In this document: one piece after another, positions 1 to 8,050 of the stretch | How the letters are laid out: each line of letters opens with the position of its first letter | Position numbering within the stretch: the first letter of the stretch is position 1 | Source of the DNA: SZUA-100 sp965248135 | Lineage (GTDB): Bacteria > Pseudomonadota > Alphaproteobacteria > Rhizobiales > Rhizobiaceae | Direction of reading: 5' to 3' | DNA: 64,000 bases | Assembly: GCA_965248135.1 (NCBI GenBank) | Contig: CBDFIN010000012.1 | Span: forward strand, 2,170,001-2,234,000 | Notes under the pieces: model-generated | What the model saw: the letters and a program-made list of their open reading frames with translations, nothing else | Database searches by the model: none | What the model was told of the DNA's origin: nothing | Made by a program: the position numbers and the translations under genes

Positions 1-53
1 AAAACCGGTGCTTTGGCTTGCCGTGGATAGGTTGGGGCTGTATTTCGAACCCC

Positions 54-2312
54 ATGGGAAAAGATTTGATTCCTCCAGGTGACGACGGTGGCAACAACAT
101 CACTCCGGTCGATCTGAAATCGGCGCTGGAAGAGCGTTATCTTGCCTATGCGCTGTCAACCATCATGGGCCGCGCCCTGCCGGATATTCGAGACGGGCTG
201 AAACCGGTGCACCGGCGTATTCTGCATGCCATGCGCATATTGCGGCTCGACCCCAACGCCGGATACAAGAAATGTGCGCGTATCGTCGGCGATGTGATCG
301 GCAAGTTCCACCCCCATGGCGATCAGGCGGTTTATGACGCGCTGGTGCGGCTGGCGCAGGACTTTGCGGTGCGTTATCCGCTGGTCGACGGTCAGGGTAA
401 TTTCGGCAATGTCGATGGCGATAATGCCGCCGCCATGCGTTACACCGAAGCGCGCATGACCGAAGTGTCGACACTGCTGTTGCAGGGCATCGACGAAGAT
501 GCGGTCGATTTTCGCGAGACCTATGACGGCGAAGATGAAGAACCAGTGGTGCTGCCGGGGGCCTTTCCCAATCTTCTGGCCAACGGTTCTTCCGGCATTG
601 CGGTCGGCATGGCGACCTCGATACCGCCACACAATGCTGCCGAACTTTGCGATGCGGCGTTGCATTTGATCAAATTCCCCAATGCCGGCTTCGACAAACT
701 GCTGGAAATGGTGCAGGGGCCGGATTTCCCCACCGGCGGCACCATTATTGATGACCGCGATACCAGGCTTAATGCCTATAAGACCGGGCGGGGATCATTT
801 AGGGTTCGGGCCAAGTGGGAGCGGGAAGAAATCGGCCGCGGCGGCTATCAGATAGTCGTTACTGAAATTCCCTATCAGGTGCAAAAATCACGGCTGATCG
901 AAAAGATCGCCGAGTTGTTATTGGCAAAAAAACTCATTTTGCTGGGCGATATCCGCGATGAATCGGCGGAAGATATCCGCATTGTACTCGAGCCGAAAAG
1001 CCGCACCGTCGATGACGTGCTGTTAATGGAATCGCTGTTCAAGCTGACCGATCTTGAAAGCCGGGTTTCACTCAACATGAATGTGCTTTCCGGCGGCAAG
1101 GTGCCGAAGGTGCTTTCGTTGCGCGATTGTCTGCGCGAATGGCTCGATCACCGCAAAGATGTGCTGATCCGCCGCTCGCGTCACCGGCTGGCCAATATCG
1201 AACGGCGACTGGAGATTCTTGGTGGTTATCTCGTTGCCTATCTCAATATCGACGAGGTCATTCGCATCATCCGCGAGGATGACAACCCCAAGCAGGTGAT
1301 GATCGAGCGCTTCATGATCACCGATCTGCAGGCTGAATCGATCCTCAACATGCGCTTGCGGTCGTTGCGCAAGCTGGAGGAGTTTGAAATTCGCAAGGAA
1401 TTTGACGGTCTCACCGAAGAGAAAGCCGGCATTGAAGCGCTGCTTGCAAGCGAAGGCCAACAGTGGAAAACCGTCGCCTGGGAAATAGGCGAGGTAAAAA
1501 AGAAATTCGGCAAGGAAACTGATCTTGGCCGTCGCCGGACCCAGTTTGCTGAAGCTGTAGAGATCGACCTGGAGGCGGTGCAGCAGGCAATGATCGAGAA
1601 GGAGCCGGTAACCGTGGTGGTTTCCGAAAAGGGCTGGATCCGCGCTCTAAAGGGCCATCTGGCAGATTTTTCCACGCTGACCTTCAAAGAGGGCGACCGG
1701 CTGCAAACGGCCTTTCACGGGGTCACTACCGACAAGGTGTTGTTGTTTACCACCGGTGGCAAATTCTATACCCTCGGCGCTGACAAGCTGCCAGGCGGGC
1801 GTGGCCATGGCGAACCGGTGCGAGTGATGGTCGACATGGAAAACGACCAGGACATCATCGCCGCCTTTGTCCACAATCCGGAAAGAAAACGCCTTATTGC
1901 CTCAACGCTGGGCAACGGCTTTGTTGTGGCTGAGGCCGGCGTCATCGCCAACACCCGCAAGGGCAAACAGGTGCTTAATGTCAAACAGCCCGTTGAGGCG
2001 GTGATTTGTGCCCCAGTGACAAAGGGTGACGACCGCATAGCCGTAGTGGGCGAGAACCGTAAATTGTTGATTTTCAAACTGGAACAGGTGTCGGAAATGT
2101 CGCGAGGCAAGGGTGTCCGGCTGCAGCGCTATAAGGATGGCGGCATCGCCGACGCGCGCACCTTTGCCGCCATCAAGGGCCTGACCTGGCAGGATGCCTC
2201 CGGCCGCACCCACACCCGCACACTCAAAGAGCTGGCCGAATTCGTCGGCGACCGCGCCCAGGCCGGCCGCATGGTGCCGCGCGGCTTTCCAAGGAATGGC
2301 AAGTTTGGCTGA
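54..2312 (+). CDS. parC: DNA topoisomerase IV subunit A
   Basis: This is the ATP-dependent decatenase subunit that cuts and rejoins DNA as a ParC2-ParE2 complex. I chose the ATG at 54 (protein begins [11 protein letters not shown]), because the 12 residues upstream of it do not look like a ParC N-terminus; the product is 752 aa, a normal length. The catalytic tyrosine lies in [10 protein letters not shown] (about residue 130), after the winged-helix segment FHPHGD and before the DGQGNFG loop. The C-terminal beta-pinwheel runs from about residue 500 to the end. At the place where quinolone-susceptible E. coli ParC has Ser80 this protein has Gln ([10 protein letters not shown]). Other alphaproteobacterial ParC proteins also differ there, so this is probably native. 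The gene stands alone, with a repeat-rich gap after it. Confidence 0.96.
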   Translation: MGKDLIPPGDDGGNNITPVDLKSALEERYLAYALSTIMGRALPDIRDGLKPVHRRILHAMRILRLDPNAGYKKCARIVGDVIGKFHPHGDQAVYDALVRLAQDFAVRYPLVDGQGNFGNVDGDNAAAMRYTEARMTEVSTLLLQGIDEDAVDFRETYDGEDEEPVVLPGAFPNLLANGSSGIAVGMATSIPPHNAAELCDAALHLIKFPNAGFDKLLEMVQGPDFPTGGTIIDDRDTRLNAYKTGRGSFRVRAKWEREEIGRGGYQIVVTEIPYQVQKSRLIEKIAELLLAKKLILLGDIRDESAEDIRIVLEPKSRTVDDVLLMESLFKLTDLESRVSLNMNVLSGGKVPKVLSLRDCLREWLDHRKDVLIRRSRHRLANIERRLEILGGYLVAYLNIDEVIRIIREDDNPKQVMIERFMITDLQAESILNMRLRSLRKLEEFEIRKEFDGLTEEKAGIEALLASEGQQWKTVAWEIGEVKKKFGKETDLGRRRTQFAEAVEIDLEAVQQAMIEKEPVTVVVSEKGWIRALKGHLADFSTLTFKEGDRLQTAFHGVTTDKVLLFTTGGKFYTLGADKLPGGRGHGEPVRVMVDMENDQDIIAAFVHNPERKRLIASTLGNGFVVAEAGVIANTRKGKQVLNVKQPVEAVICAPVTKGDDRIAVVGENRKLLIFKLEQVSEMSRGKGVRLQRYKDGGIADARTFAAIKGLTWQDASGRTHTRTLKELAEFVGDRAQAGRMVPRGFPRNGKFG

Positions 2313-2612
2313 GTGTGGTGGTTCCACTTGTTCTGGATGACTGTTTTGAAATGATCATGGCTCATCAGGAGCGCACAGCGACCGGCGCTTATGCGTCGCG
2401 CCCGCGCAGGCCCGGGCAATGCCCGGATAGGCCGTGAGCGAAGAGAATACTGATCGAATCATTTTGAAGGTGTCCAGCTATAGCCAATATTTTAATATCT
2501 TCGCTTCTTTGCGATGATAATTTACAACAATGCAGGTTCCGAGTTTATGCCCAAAAATGACGATTGTTTGGTCTTCAAAGACGCGCATTTTGACCACTCG
2601 AACATGAATTTT
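2313..2612. other. Gene-free stretch after parC
   Basis: No credible gene is visible in these 300 bases. They contain one copy of a dispersed GC-rich repeat (2352-2442) and then AT-richer sequence leading into a large palindrome. Short reading frames overlapping the repeat look like by-products of its composition. Confidence 0.6.
2352..2442. repeat. Dispersed GC-rich intergenic repeat, copy 1
   Basis: About 90 bp that match 43745-43831 on the same strand. The shared core is ATCAGGAGCGCACAGCGACC in this copy and ATCAGGAGCGCAAAGCGACC in the other, and both end with GGCCGTGAGCGAA. Internal hairpins such as CCGGGCAATGCCCGG are visible. Both copies lie between genes, as expected of a non-coding dispersed element. 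The family name is unknown to me. Confidence 0.75.
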
Positions 2613-2684
2613 CTAGTGGCTCGATGCCAACATTTGCATCCCCTGCAGCACCCCAACGCGCAAATGTTGGCATCGAACCACTAG
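2613..2684. repeat. Large palindromic repeat, family P1 copy 1
   Basis: Two 25-base arms (2613-2637 and 2660-2684) are complementary with a single mismatch, around a 22-base loop. The arms begin and end with CTAGTGG/CCACTAG and share the inner motif CCAACATTTG/CAAATGTTGG with the second copy at 5101-5178. It could be a MITE-like or REP-like element. Together the two copies enclose the three-gene island. Confidence 0.8.
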
Positions 2685-2728
2685 GGCAATCTGCGTTCAT
2701 ATTGACTCAATATGAGCGCAGATTGCCC
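2684..2728 (-). terminator. Near-perfect hairpin at the end of the accessory operon
   Basis: GGGCAATCTGCG (2684-2695) pairs with CGCAGATTGCCC (2717-2728), and the helix continues through TCATATTG/CAATATGA with one mismatch and a three-base loop. The far end overlaps the stop codon of the gene at 2728-4053. It is directly joined to the P1 palindrome. No long T-run follows, so it may act as a terminator or RNA stabiliser, or be a mobile-repeat remnant. Confidence 0.55.
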
Positions 2729-4053
2729 TAATTCATTACCGGCATCATGTAAGCGACAACTTTGCGAGTGATTTTGCCTTCATTGTTGCGGGAAATCTTG
2801 TTGTAGTTTCGAATTTTCACAGTCTTGCCCTGGTTGCCGCCAAGCAATGTTAGCCTTGTGTCGGTCCAATTGGCCACAAAGCCAACGTGGCCGGGTCCGG
2901 TATCCCACGCAGGGTTATCGAACGGTCGTTTTCTCAACACGGCAACACAGCCATAGACCGGCTCTTCCAGCTCGATGAAATGGTTACGTTTATTCCAGAA
3001 AAACGATCGCGCACCAGGGTGCCCGGTGCCTGAATATCCCGCCGTTTCAAGACAGTAATTTATGAACGCGGCGCACCAGTCCATCTCGTCAGTGCCCTCC
3101 TGATTGTAACCGGGAGCACCGATCTCAAAATAGTTCAATATACGCGGGTTCTCACCCGGGTCCGGCCATTCACTGCGCTCGTGAGATGGCAATGCAGCTT
3201 CGCTTTTTGCCACATTCATCCAGTCATCTGCTGCGACAGCGGCAGAAGACAATGGCGCACCGCTAAAAAGGCCGCCAAAGGGTGCATTTTCCCGGATGGT
3301 GCCTGGTACCCATCCTTCAATTATCTTGATGGCACCGCCAATCGCTCGAACTTTTGCAATCTTGAGATCGCCCAATACAGCCGACGGTGATATTCCGGTT
3401 TTTTCGGCGACAAAATCGACATAGCCATCCGTATTATTCTCATGCGGCGGCGCATATCGGTTGATCCCCTGCCGCAATGTCAAATTGCGATAAGACGGGC
3501 CGCGAAGCAGCGTGACAATTGCTTCGGCACCGGTTTTCTGATCGGGAAATATGGCAAAGCGTGAATCGCCGCCGATTGCGCCGTTTGCATAAGCAAACGA
3601 TCCTTTGACAATATTTCCCGGATTATTGTTCCGCCAGGCCCGTGAACCGCCCTCACGCACAGTTTCGTCACCTGACGCTGTGACATAGACCACCTTGCCT
3701 GCCGCCGGAACACGCGTCGATATGAAAACGGTATCATCAGCAGAGGCAAGTACCGGTACATTGGCGCTCAGCGCGGGCCCTGGCTGGCGAAATACACCGC
3801 CGCTGTTTCGTGAAGGCGTTAAAACCAGGCCTGAAGACTGGTCGCCCGATGAAAGCGTGGTAATGGAAGTCAGGTGTTTGCCGGTTAACGAGTGGATAGC
3901 GCTGGTAATTGCAGTTGAATAGGTTCCGCCAGTACCTCCGGTTCCACCTGTACCTCCGGTTCCACCTGTACCATCCGTGCCTCCGGTCCCTCCTGATGCA
4001 TCGCTGGCATCAGTGGCATTGCCTGCATCGGTGGCATCAGTAGCTTCGGGCAT
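2728..4053 (-). CDS. Putative cell-wall-active enzyme with CHAP/TIGR02594-like C-terminus
   Basis: A 441-aa protein in three parts. Residues 1-45 are low complexity, mostly Asp/Ala/Thr and then Gly-Gly-Thr repeats. Residues about 135-235 contain RAWRNNNPGNI and NRYAPPHENNTDGY, a pattern I recall from phage virion and cell-wall-lysis proteins. Residues about 305-415 resemble TIGR02594/CHAP-type amidases or peptidases: likely catalytic Cys327 in DWCAAFINYC and His389 in GPGHVGFV. There is no Sec signal peptide. It is the last gene of a minus-strand group after two lipoproteins, 33 bases from the preceding one. A role in peptidoglycan cleavage is inferred from the fold-like motifs only; it could be a phage-derived enzyme or a secreted effector. 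Confidence 0.75.
   Translation of the reverse strand: MPEATDATDAGNATDASDASGGTGGTDGTGGTGGTGGTGGTGGTYSTAITSAIHSLTGKHLTSITTLSSGDQSSGLVLTPSRNSGGVFRQPGPALSANVPVLASADDTVFISTRVPAAGKVVYVTASGDETVREGGSRAWRNNNPGNIVKGSFAYANGAIGGDSRFAIFPDQKTGAEAIVTLLRGPSYRNLTLRQGINRYAPPHENNTDGYVDFVAEKTGISPSAVLGDLKIAKVRAIGGAIKIIEGWVPGTIRENAPFGGLFSGAPLSSAAVAADDWMNVAKSEAALPSHERSEWPDPGENPRILNYFEIGAPGYNQEGTDEMDWCAAFINYCLETAGYSGTGHPGARSFFWNKRNHFIELEEPVYGCVAVLRKRPFDNPAWDTGPGHVGFVANWTDTRLTLLGGNQGKTVKIRNYNKISRNNEGKITRKVVAYMMPVMN
3925..4045. repeat. Short tandem repeats inside the coding region
   Basis: Imperfect repeats of about 18 bases with core GGTTCCACCTGTACCTCC, followed by shorter GGCATCAGT-type units, encode the Gly-Gly-Thr and Asp-Ala-Thr stretch at the N-terminus of the putative cell-wall enzyme. 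Their multiples of three would allow length change without frameshift. Confidence 0.7.
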
Positions 4054-4086
4054 ATTGCGATCTTTCGGTTATTATGTACACGGAAC

Positions 4087-4509
4087 TCAGTTCACGGCCG
4101 GTCTCTTAGGACAATTGGTTTCGGTGCCTTTCGACAACGCACAGGCAAAACCATCTGCCAGGCGTCGCGCGGCTATGCCGGTTGCAAAAAATTTGCCAAG
4201 TGAGACTTCATCGGCCTTTGCGCTTGCCTCGAACTGACCGAAAGTCGAATAGGCGTCCTTGTGTTGACCGGTATCGCCGACCGTACCCTGTATCAGCACC
4301 CCCGAACCATCATCAGTCCTTACGATCGTCGGAATGTGGGCAATGTTGATGTCTTTGTAACCAACGGTGATTTCTGGTGTCAGGTTGGTCGAGCTGGCGC
4401 CAACGGATATTCCAAGCGTTTGAGCTTGACCAAATATCAGCGGAGCATTCTCGGTTGATGTGCACCCGACGAGCAGTGCCAGTGTTGCAACAAGTAGCCC
4501 ATTCTTCAT
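4087..4509 (-). CDS. Small lipoprotein of unknown function
   Basis: 140 aa from the ATG at 4509, preceded by AAGGGGAG and AGAGG ribosome-binding matches. A signal peptide MKNGLLVATLALLVGC ends in a lipobox (LLVGC), so a lipid-anchored envelope protein is expected. The mature part has LGISVGASSTNLTPEITVGY followed by IAHIP. The start lies 4 bases after the stop of the upstream lipoprotein gene, so the two are translated as an operon. I do not recognise a named family. The motif spacing resembles that of the upstream lipoprotein, suggesting a distant paralog. Confidence 0.7.
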   Translation of the reverse strand: MKNGLLVATLALLVGCTSTENAPLIFGQAQTLGISVGASSTNLTPEITVGYKDINIAHIPTIVRTDDGSGVLIQGTVGDTGQHKDAYSTFGQFEASAKADEVSLGKFFATGIAARRLADGFACALSKGTETNCPKRPAVN

Positions 4510-4513
4510 CCTC

Positions 4514-4885
4514 TTATCTCCCCTTCGTTGTCGCGACACAAGCGGACAAATCGGGTCCGATCATCGCCTTCGCATCATCAATCATTTTGAGGTCTTCAAC
4601 CCAAAACACCACTTTGCATTCTCTCGGGATACAGGACTGTCTCGTGTTTGAGTATCCAAGGTTGATACGCTGTCGACTGACTTGAATTCCAAATGTTGTG
4701 TTTGTCACCAATTTACTCCGCTCGCCGCTGCAGAGTTGGGAAGGCGTCAGTCCGAATCTGGTAGTATTTACAAGAAGTTTTTGGTCTTCATAAATTTTTT
4801 CTACCGAGCAACTCGAGATAAATGTTGCCAACACCAAAACAATCGCTAAATCACATTGTTTTTCAAGCTTGTACATCCTGAACAT
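4514..4885 (-). CDS. Small lipoprotein, first gene of the accessory operon
   Basis: 123 aa; a second in-frame ATG at 4876 is an alternative start. A hydrophobic segment IVLVLATFISSC is a lipoprotein signal with Cys at the lipobox. The mature part contains six further cysteines or nearby pairs and the segment TTFGIQVSRQRINLGYSN followed by IP, which parallels the next gene. Base composition around its start is clearly AT-rich compared with the housekeeping genes. Function unknown; position and secretion suggest it works at the envelope with the cell-wall enzyme encoded downstream. Confidence 0.65.
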   Translation of the reverse strand: MFRMYKLEKQCDLAIVLVLATFISSCSVEKIYEDQKLLVNTTRFGLTPSQLCSGERSKLVTNTTFGIQVSRQRINLGYSNTRQSCIPRECKVVFWVEDLKMIDDAKAMIGPDLSACVATTKGR

Positions 4886-5211
4886 ATGATTTTACCAACT
4901 CGATTACGAGCTCATTATTGCGGCAATTTTACTCAGAGTCTAGTTCAATTATTTTGTCAATCATACGATGAGCAACATTGCAACTCAATATTTCTGTCGA
5001 ATACTCCAATAGTTGTCTGGTCGAAATGCTTGAATCCCTTTTCAGCACGTTCTTTTTCAAGCGTTTTTGGCCACAAAGACCACTAGCAACTTATTGAATT
5101 CTAGTGGTTCTTGTGATTCCAACATTTGCCATAAGTACGAGCCGCTGGCGCATTCAAATGTTGGTACAGAACCACTAGAACGCTGTTTTTTGGCGCTTAA
5201 TTTGAAGCAGA
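4886..5211. other. AT-rich gap with the second P1 palindrome
   Basis: No gene is visible. The stretch 4886-5090 is AT-rich and should hold the promoter of the minus-strand lipoprotein operon, though I see no convincing -35/-10 pair. The second palindrome occupies 5101-5178. Confidence 0.5.
5101..5178. repeat. Large palindromic repeat, family P1 copy 2
   Basis: The left arm 5101-5128 begins CTAGTGGTTC and ends CCAACATTTG; the right arm 5155-5178 begins CAAATGTTGG and ends GAACCACTAG. Ends and inner motifs match copy 1 at 2613-2684, while the loop differs. An extra CCACTAG at about 5090-5096 suggests a third, nested half-site. Confidence 0.75.
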
Positions 5212-5733
5212 TCAATTCTGAGATCGAGTTTTCAATTCTTGCAGTTTTTCTTTTACCCGTAATGCCCTGCGTTCCTCCGGTACAATGCAAACTACAATTT
5301 CTTCCTTGCCGGCATCACTCGGACTGGCAAAAAGCACCATCTGATTGTTTATCTTCTGCTGCTCAATGGTCGACACCTGCTGCCACGACCATATTGAGCG
5401 TTGGCTTCCCAACCAGGTAAATTTCTTGAATACAATGCCGGAGAGCGAAATGGTCACCTCGTCTTGGCTGGCGTATCGACGCAATGCCGCGATGCCGCCG
5501 GTCAATGTAATCGCGGTTATCAAAAAGGTGACCAGCACCTGGATGGCAAGGCTCATTTGCGGCCAAATCAGCGGCATCCATACGGCACTGAAAGCACCGA
5601 TCATCATCCAAACGCCCGAGACGACCAAAACCACAACGGCAAACCGCCGGTTGCGCGGCAGGCGAATGGTGGTCGGCAGGTTCTCGGTATCCGGCACAAC
5701 CGGTATTAGCCGGTGAGGGGGAATATAGACCAC
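5212..5733 (-). CDS. Membrane protein with C-terminal PH-like segment
   Basis: 173 aa. Two transmembrane helices are visible, about residues 30-52 (FAVVVLVVSGVWMMIGAFSA) and 62-83, followed by a soluble part with alternating hydrophobic strands (VTISLSGIVFKKF, RSIWSWQQVSTIEQ), the usual look of small bacterial PH-like domain proteins. No enzyme motif is present. It reads away from the divergent small membrane protein at 5917 and ends beside the second palindrome. Function unknown. Confidence 0.7.
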   Translation of the reverse strand: MVYIPPHRLIPVVPDTENLPTTIRLPRNRRFAVVVLVVSGVWMMIGAFSAVWMPLIWPQMSLAIQVLVTFLITAITLTGGIAALRRYASQDEVTISLSGIVFKKFTWLGSQRSIWSWQQVSTIEQQKINNQMVLFASPSDAGKEEIVVCIVPEERRALRVKEKLQELKTRSQN

Positions 5734-5916
5734 GGACCTGCTCCTTTCGACGCTGGTATACGCGAGAATTCACTCCGGTTGAAAGGCATTATTTGGTCTC
5801 ATTAACGCTGCGTTATTGGCTAACAGGGTAGACATTAGACATGGCAACGGCACGCCTGTTGAAATTCTTCAATATTCGGGTTTCAAACGGGCATAACCAA
5901 ACTAAAGGTGATTCAC

Positions 5917-6315
5917 GTGGCTGAGACAGAAACGGCCAAGAGCCTTCTCAATAATCTGAGCGCTCTTTTGACCTCAATTGAAGCGACAAACAAACCTCAA
6001 ACGGCCAATATCCAGATACATGGCGGCTTCAGTTTTACGCGCTTTATTGCCATCGCGCTGATGGCTGTCGGCGCACTCACTATTGCGGCAACGCTGGGAC
6101 TTTTGGTTTTCACCATGATGGGTTTGCCACCATCAACCGGTATGTCCTTGCGCATCATCGCGGCAACTCCGTCACTTGGCGGTTTGTTCAGCGGTCTAAT
6201 GCTGCTTGGCCTTGGTGCGATTACCAAAGTGGTAACCGATAGCGCCGACTATAATGCCCAATTGCTGCGGCTGACCAGACGTCGTATGGAAAAACGGCAA
6301 GACAAGCTTCTGTGA
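5917..6315 (+). CDS. Small two-helix membrane protein
   Basis: 132 aa from the GTG at 5917, which sits 8 bases after AAAGG; the earlier in-frame GTG at 5908 overlaps that site and is less likely. Two hydrophobic helices cover residues about 40-66 and 86-105, and the C-terminus is basic (RLTRRRMEKRQDK). The stop directly abuts the end of the convergent DUF4105 gene. No family recognised; function unknown. Confidence 0.65.
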   Translation: MAETETAKSLLNNLSALLTSIEATNKPQTANIQIHGGFSFTRFIAIALMAVGALTIAATLGLLVFTMMGLPPSTGMSLRIIAATPSLGGLFSGLMLLGLGAITKVVTDSADYNAQLLRLTRRRMEKRQDKLL

Positions 6316-7164
6316 TTATCCAACCGGTCTGGTGGTAATATGTGCTCTGATGGCCTGTGAAAAATCTGATGCTTCTTCTGCGGCCTGGGCCCGTTCGGTG
6401 ATATCAAAATGCGTGCGGGCTGCCTGATAGGGCAGGTGGGTGTCGATTATATTGAGCCGGTAAGCCAGTTTGTCCAGACTTTCGGGAAACAGGTAGCGAA
6501 AATTCCACTTGGGTATCGGTTTTTGTGAAAAGCGCCTTGTGTGTTTGATAATATTGGTGGTGCAGTTGTTCCACAATGTATTGTAAAATTCCGGATTTTG
6601 GCCAAGCAAATCGGCGCGTTTGATAACATCGGCAAATACCGACTGCATGAGGTGGCGTTCGCTCTGCACCGGGAATAGCCGGACAGTATCTTTGATGCAG
6701 TTAGTGCGCACCCTTATAACGTCGGTCTCATCGGCGATCACATACATGATTTCGAATTGACGCATAAACGCCTTTAGCGGACCGAATCTTTGGCCCTTTT
6801 TCCGGCGGATTTCCACCGACACAGAGATATAGGTACCATCTTCAAAACCGAATGAGAGGAATGCATGCGCTGCACCTGGTCCACTAAACGGTGAAATCAC
6901 CAGCCAGGCGGAATTCAAGCTCTCAAGATTGAATTCACGGTCATAGTAGTTGAGATCATAGTCTCGGGTTGTTCGGTAATTGATGTTGCGGACATTCTTG
7001 ATAAGAATAGCGCCGTTTTCACCGAAAACAACGCTTGGCATAACCGCCTGATCGGGCGACCAGTCACGGTCGAGCGATGGTTTGGTTACCAGCAGAAATA
7101 TCACTACACCGGCAAGCCCCACCGCCAGCAGCACCGGCACAATTGTGGTAATTGAAATTGCCAT
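6316..7164 (-). CDS. DUF4105 (Lnb N-terminal periplasmic domain) protein
   Basis: 282 aa with one N-terminal membrane anchor (about residues 5-26, TIVPVLLAVGLAGVVIFLLV) and the rest expected in the periplasm. The segments HAFLSFGFEDGTYISVSVE and NNCTTNI are typical of the DUF4105/Lnb domain, in which the Asn-Cys-Thr motif suggests a cysteine-based active site. The actual reaction of bacterial members is not established. It is convergent with the small membrane protein, with no spacing between the two stops. Confidence 0.8.
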   Translation of the reverse strand: MAISITTIVPVLLAVGLAGVVIFLLVTKPSLDRDWSPDQAVMPSVVFGENGAILIKNVRNINYRTTRDYDLNYYDREFNLESLNSAWLVISPFSGPGAAHAFLSFGFEDGTYISVSVEIRRKKGQRFGPLKAFMRQFEIMYVIADETDVIRVRTNCIKDTVRLFPVQSERHLMQSVFADVIKRADLLGQNPEFYNTLWNNCTTNIIKHTRRFSQKPIPKWNFRYLFPESLDKLAYRLNIIDTHLPYQAARTHFDITERAQAAEEASDFSQAIRAHITTRPVG

Positions 7165-7238
7165 CTACCCATGCTCCCCCAAATCGGAACACAAGCGTAC
7201 AGGCAAAATAACGCGAGACCAAGTGGAGTAGTTGAAGA

Positions 7239-8012
7239 TCACGTTGATTGGGCCACTGAAGGTGATTTGTCGTGTCTAGCCCAACCGCTGATCGTCATGC
7301 GCTCCTGTGGCAGAAAACGCGATTTGTAGGCCATTTTTGGCGAGCTCTCGACCCAATATCCAAGATAAACATAAGGAAGACCAGATTTTCGCGCCCGGCT
7401 TATATGCTCCAAAATGAGATAGGTGCCAAGACTGCGCCGGTATTCATCGGGATCAAAAAAGCTGTAAACCATCGAAAGACCGTTTTGCAGCCTGTCGGTC
7501 AGGCAATAGGCTATCGGCGGACCTTCGCCTTTGCCCGAGATTGCGGTATCAGGCCCGCGTTTTCGGTATTCAATCAACTGGGTGTCAATATGGCTGTCCT
7601 GCACCATCATCGAATAATCGAGCACCGTCATCTCGGTCATGCCGCCGGTTTGGTGTCGGGCGTCGATATATTTACGGAACAAGCTAAACTGATCACGGGT
7701 GGGCACCGGCTCAACTGATTTGCCAAACAGATCCCTGTTACGCTTTTCGATGCGCTTCATCGAGCTTGTGGGTTGAAACTCATCCACCAAAACCCGTACC
7801 GAGACACAGGCACGACAGGCTTCGCACGCCGGTCGGTAGGCGATGTTCTGGCTGCGCCGAAATCCACCTTCACTCAACACATCGTTGAGTTGTGGCGCCA
7901 GTTCACCGACAAGATGCGTAAATACCTTGCGCTCTAGCTGGCCGTCAATATAGGGACAGGCCGCCGGAGCGGTGAGATAAAATTGCGGTGCATCATGCGG
8001 GTGGTACGACAT
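7239..8012 (-). CDS. bpt: Aspartate/glutamate leucyltransferase (Bpt)
   Basis: Transfers leucine from Leu-tRNA to proteins with N-terminal Asp or Glu, marking them for ClpS/ClpAP degradation by the N-end rule. 257 aa from the ATG at 8012 (MSYHPHDAP); a TTG four codons earlier is possible. The N-terminal cysteine cluster [12 protein letters not shown] and the C-terminal acyltransferase segment ([24 protein letters not shown]) are the marks of the ATE/Bpt family. Neighbouring parC and hemB match the common Rhizobiales layout. Confidence 0.93.
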   Translation of the reverse strand: MSYHPHDAPQFYLTAPAACPYIDGQLERKVFTHLVGELAPQLNDVLSEGGFRRSQNIAYRPACEACRACVSVRVLVDEFQPTSSMKRIEKRNRDLFGKSVEPVPTRDQFSLFRKYIDARHQTGGMTEMTVLDYSMMVQDSHIDTQLIEYRKRGPDTAISGKGEGPPIAYCLTDRLQNGLSMVYSFFDPDEYRRSLGTYLILEHISRARKSGLPYVYLGYWVESSPKMAYKSRFLPQERMTISGWARHDKSPSVAQST

Positions 8013-8050
8013 GGGAATTTTCAATTATCGCATTTTTTGGCACAAGGCAA

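Noticed and set aside
2613..5178. CRISPR array
   Set aside because: The repeats are two inverted elements 2.4 kb apart, with no regular spacers and no cas genes in the window.
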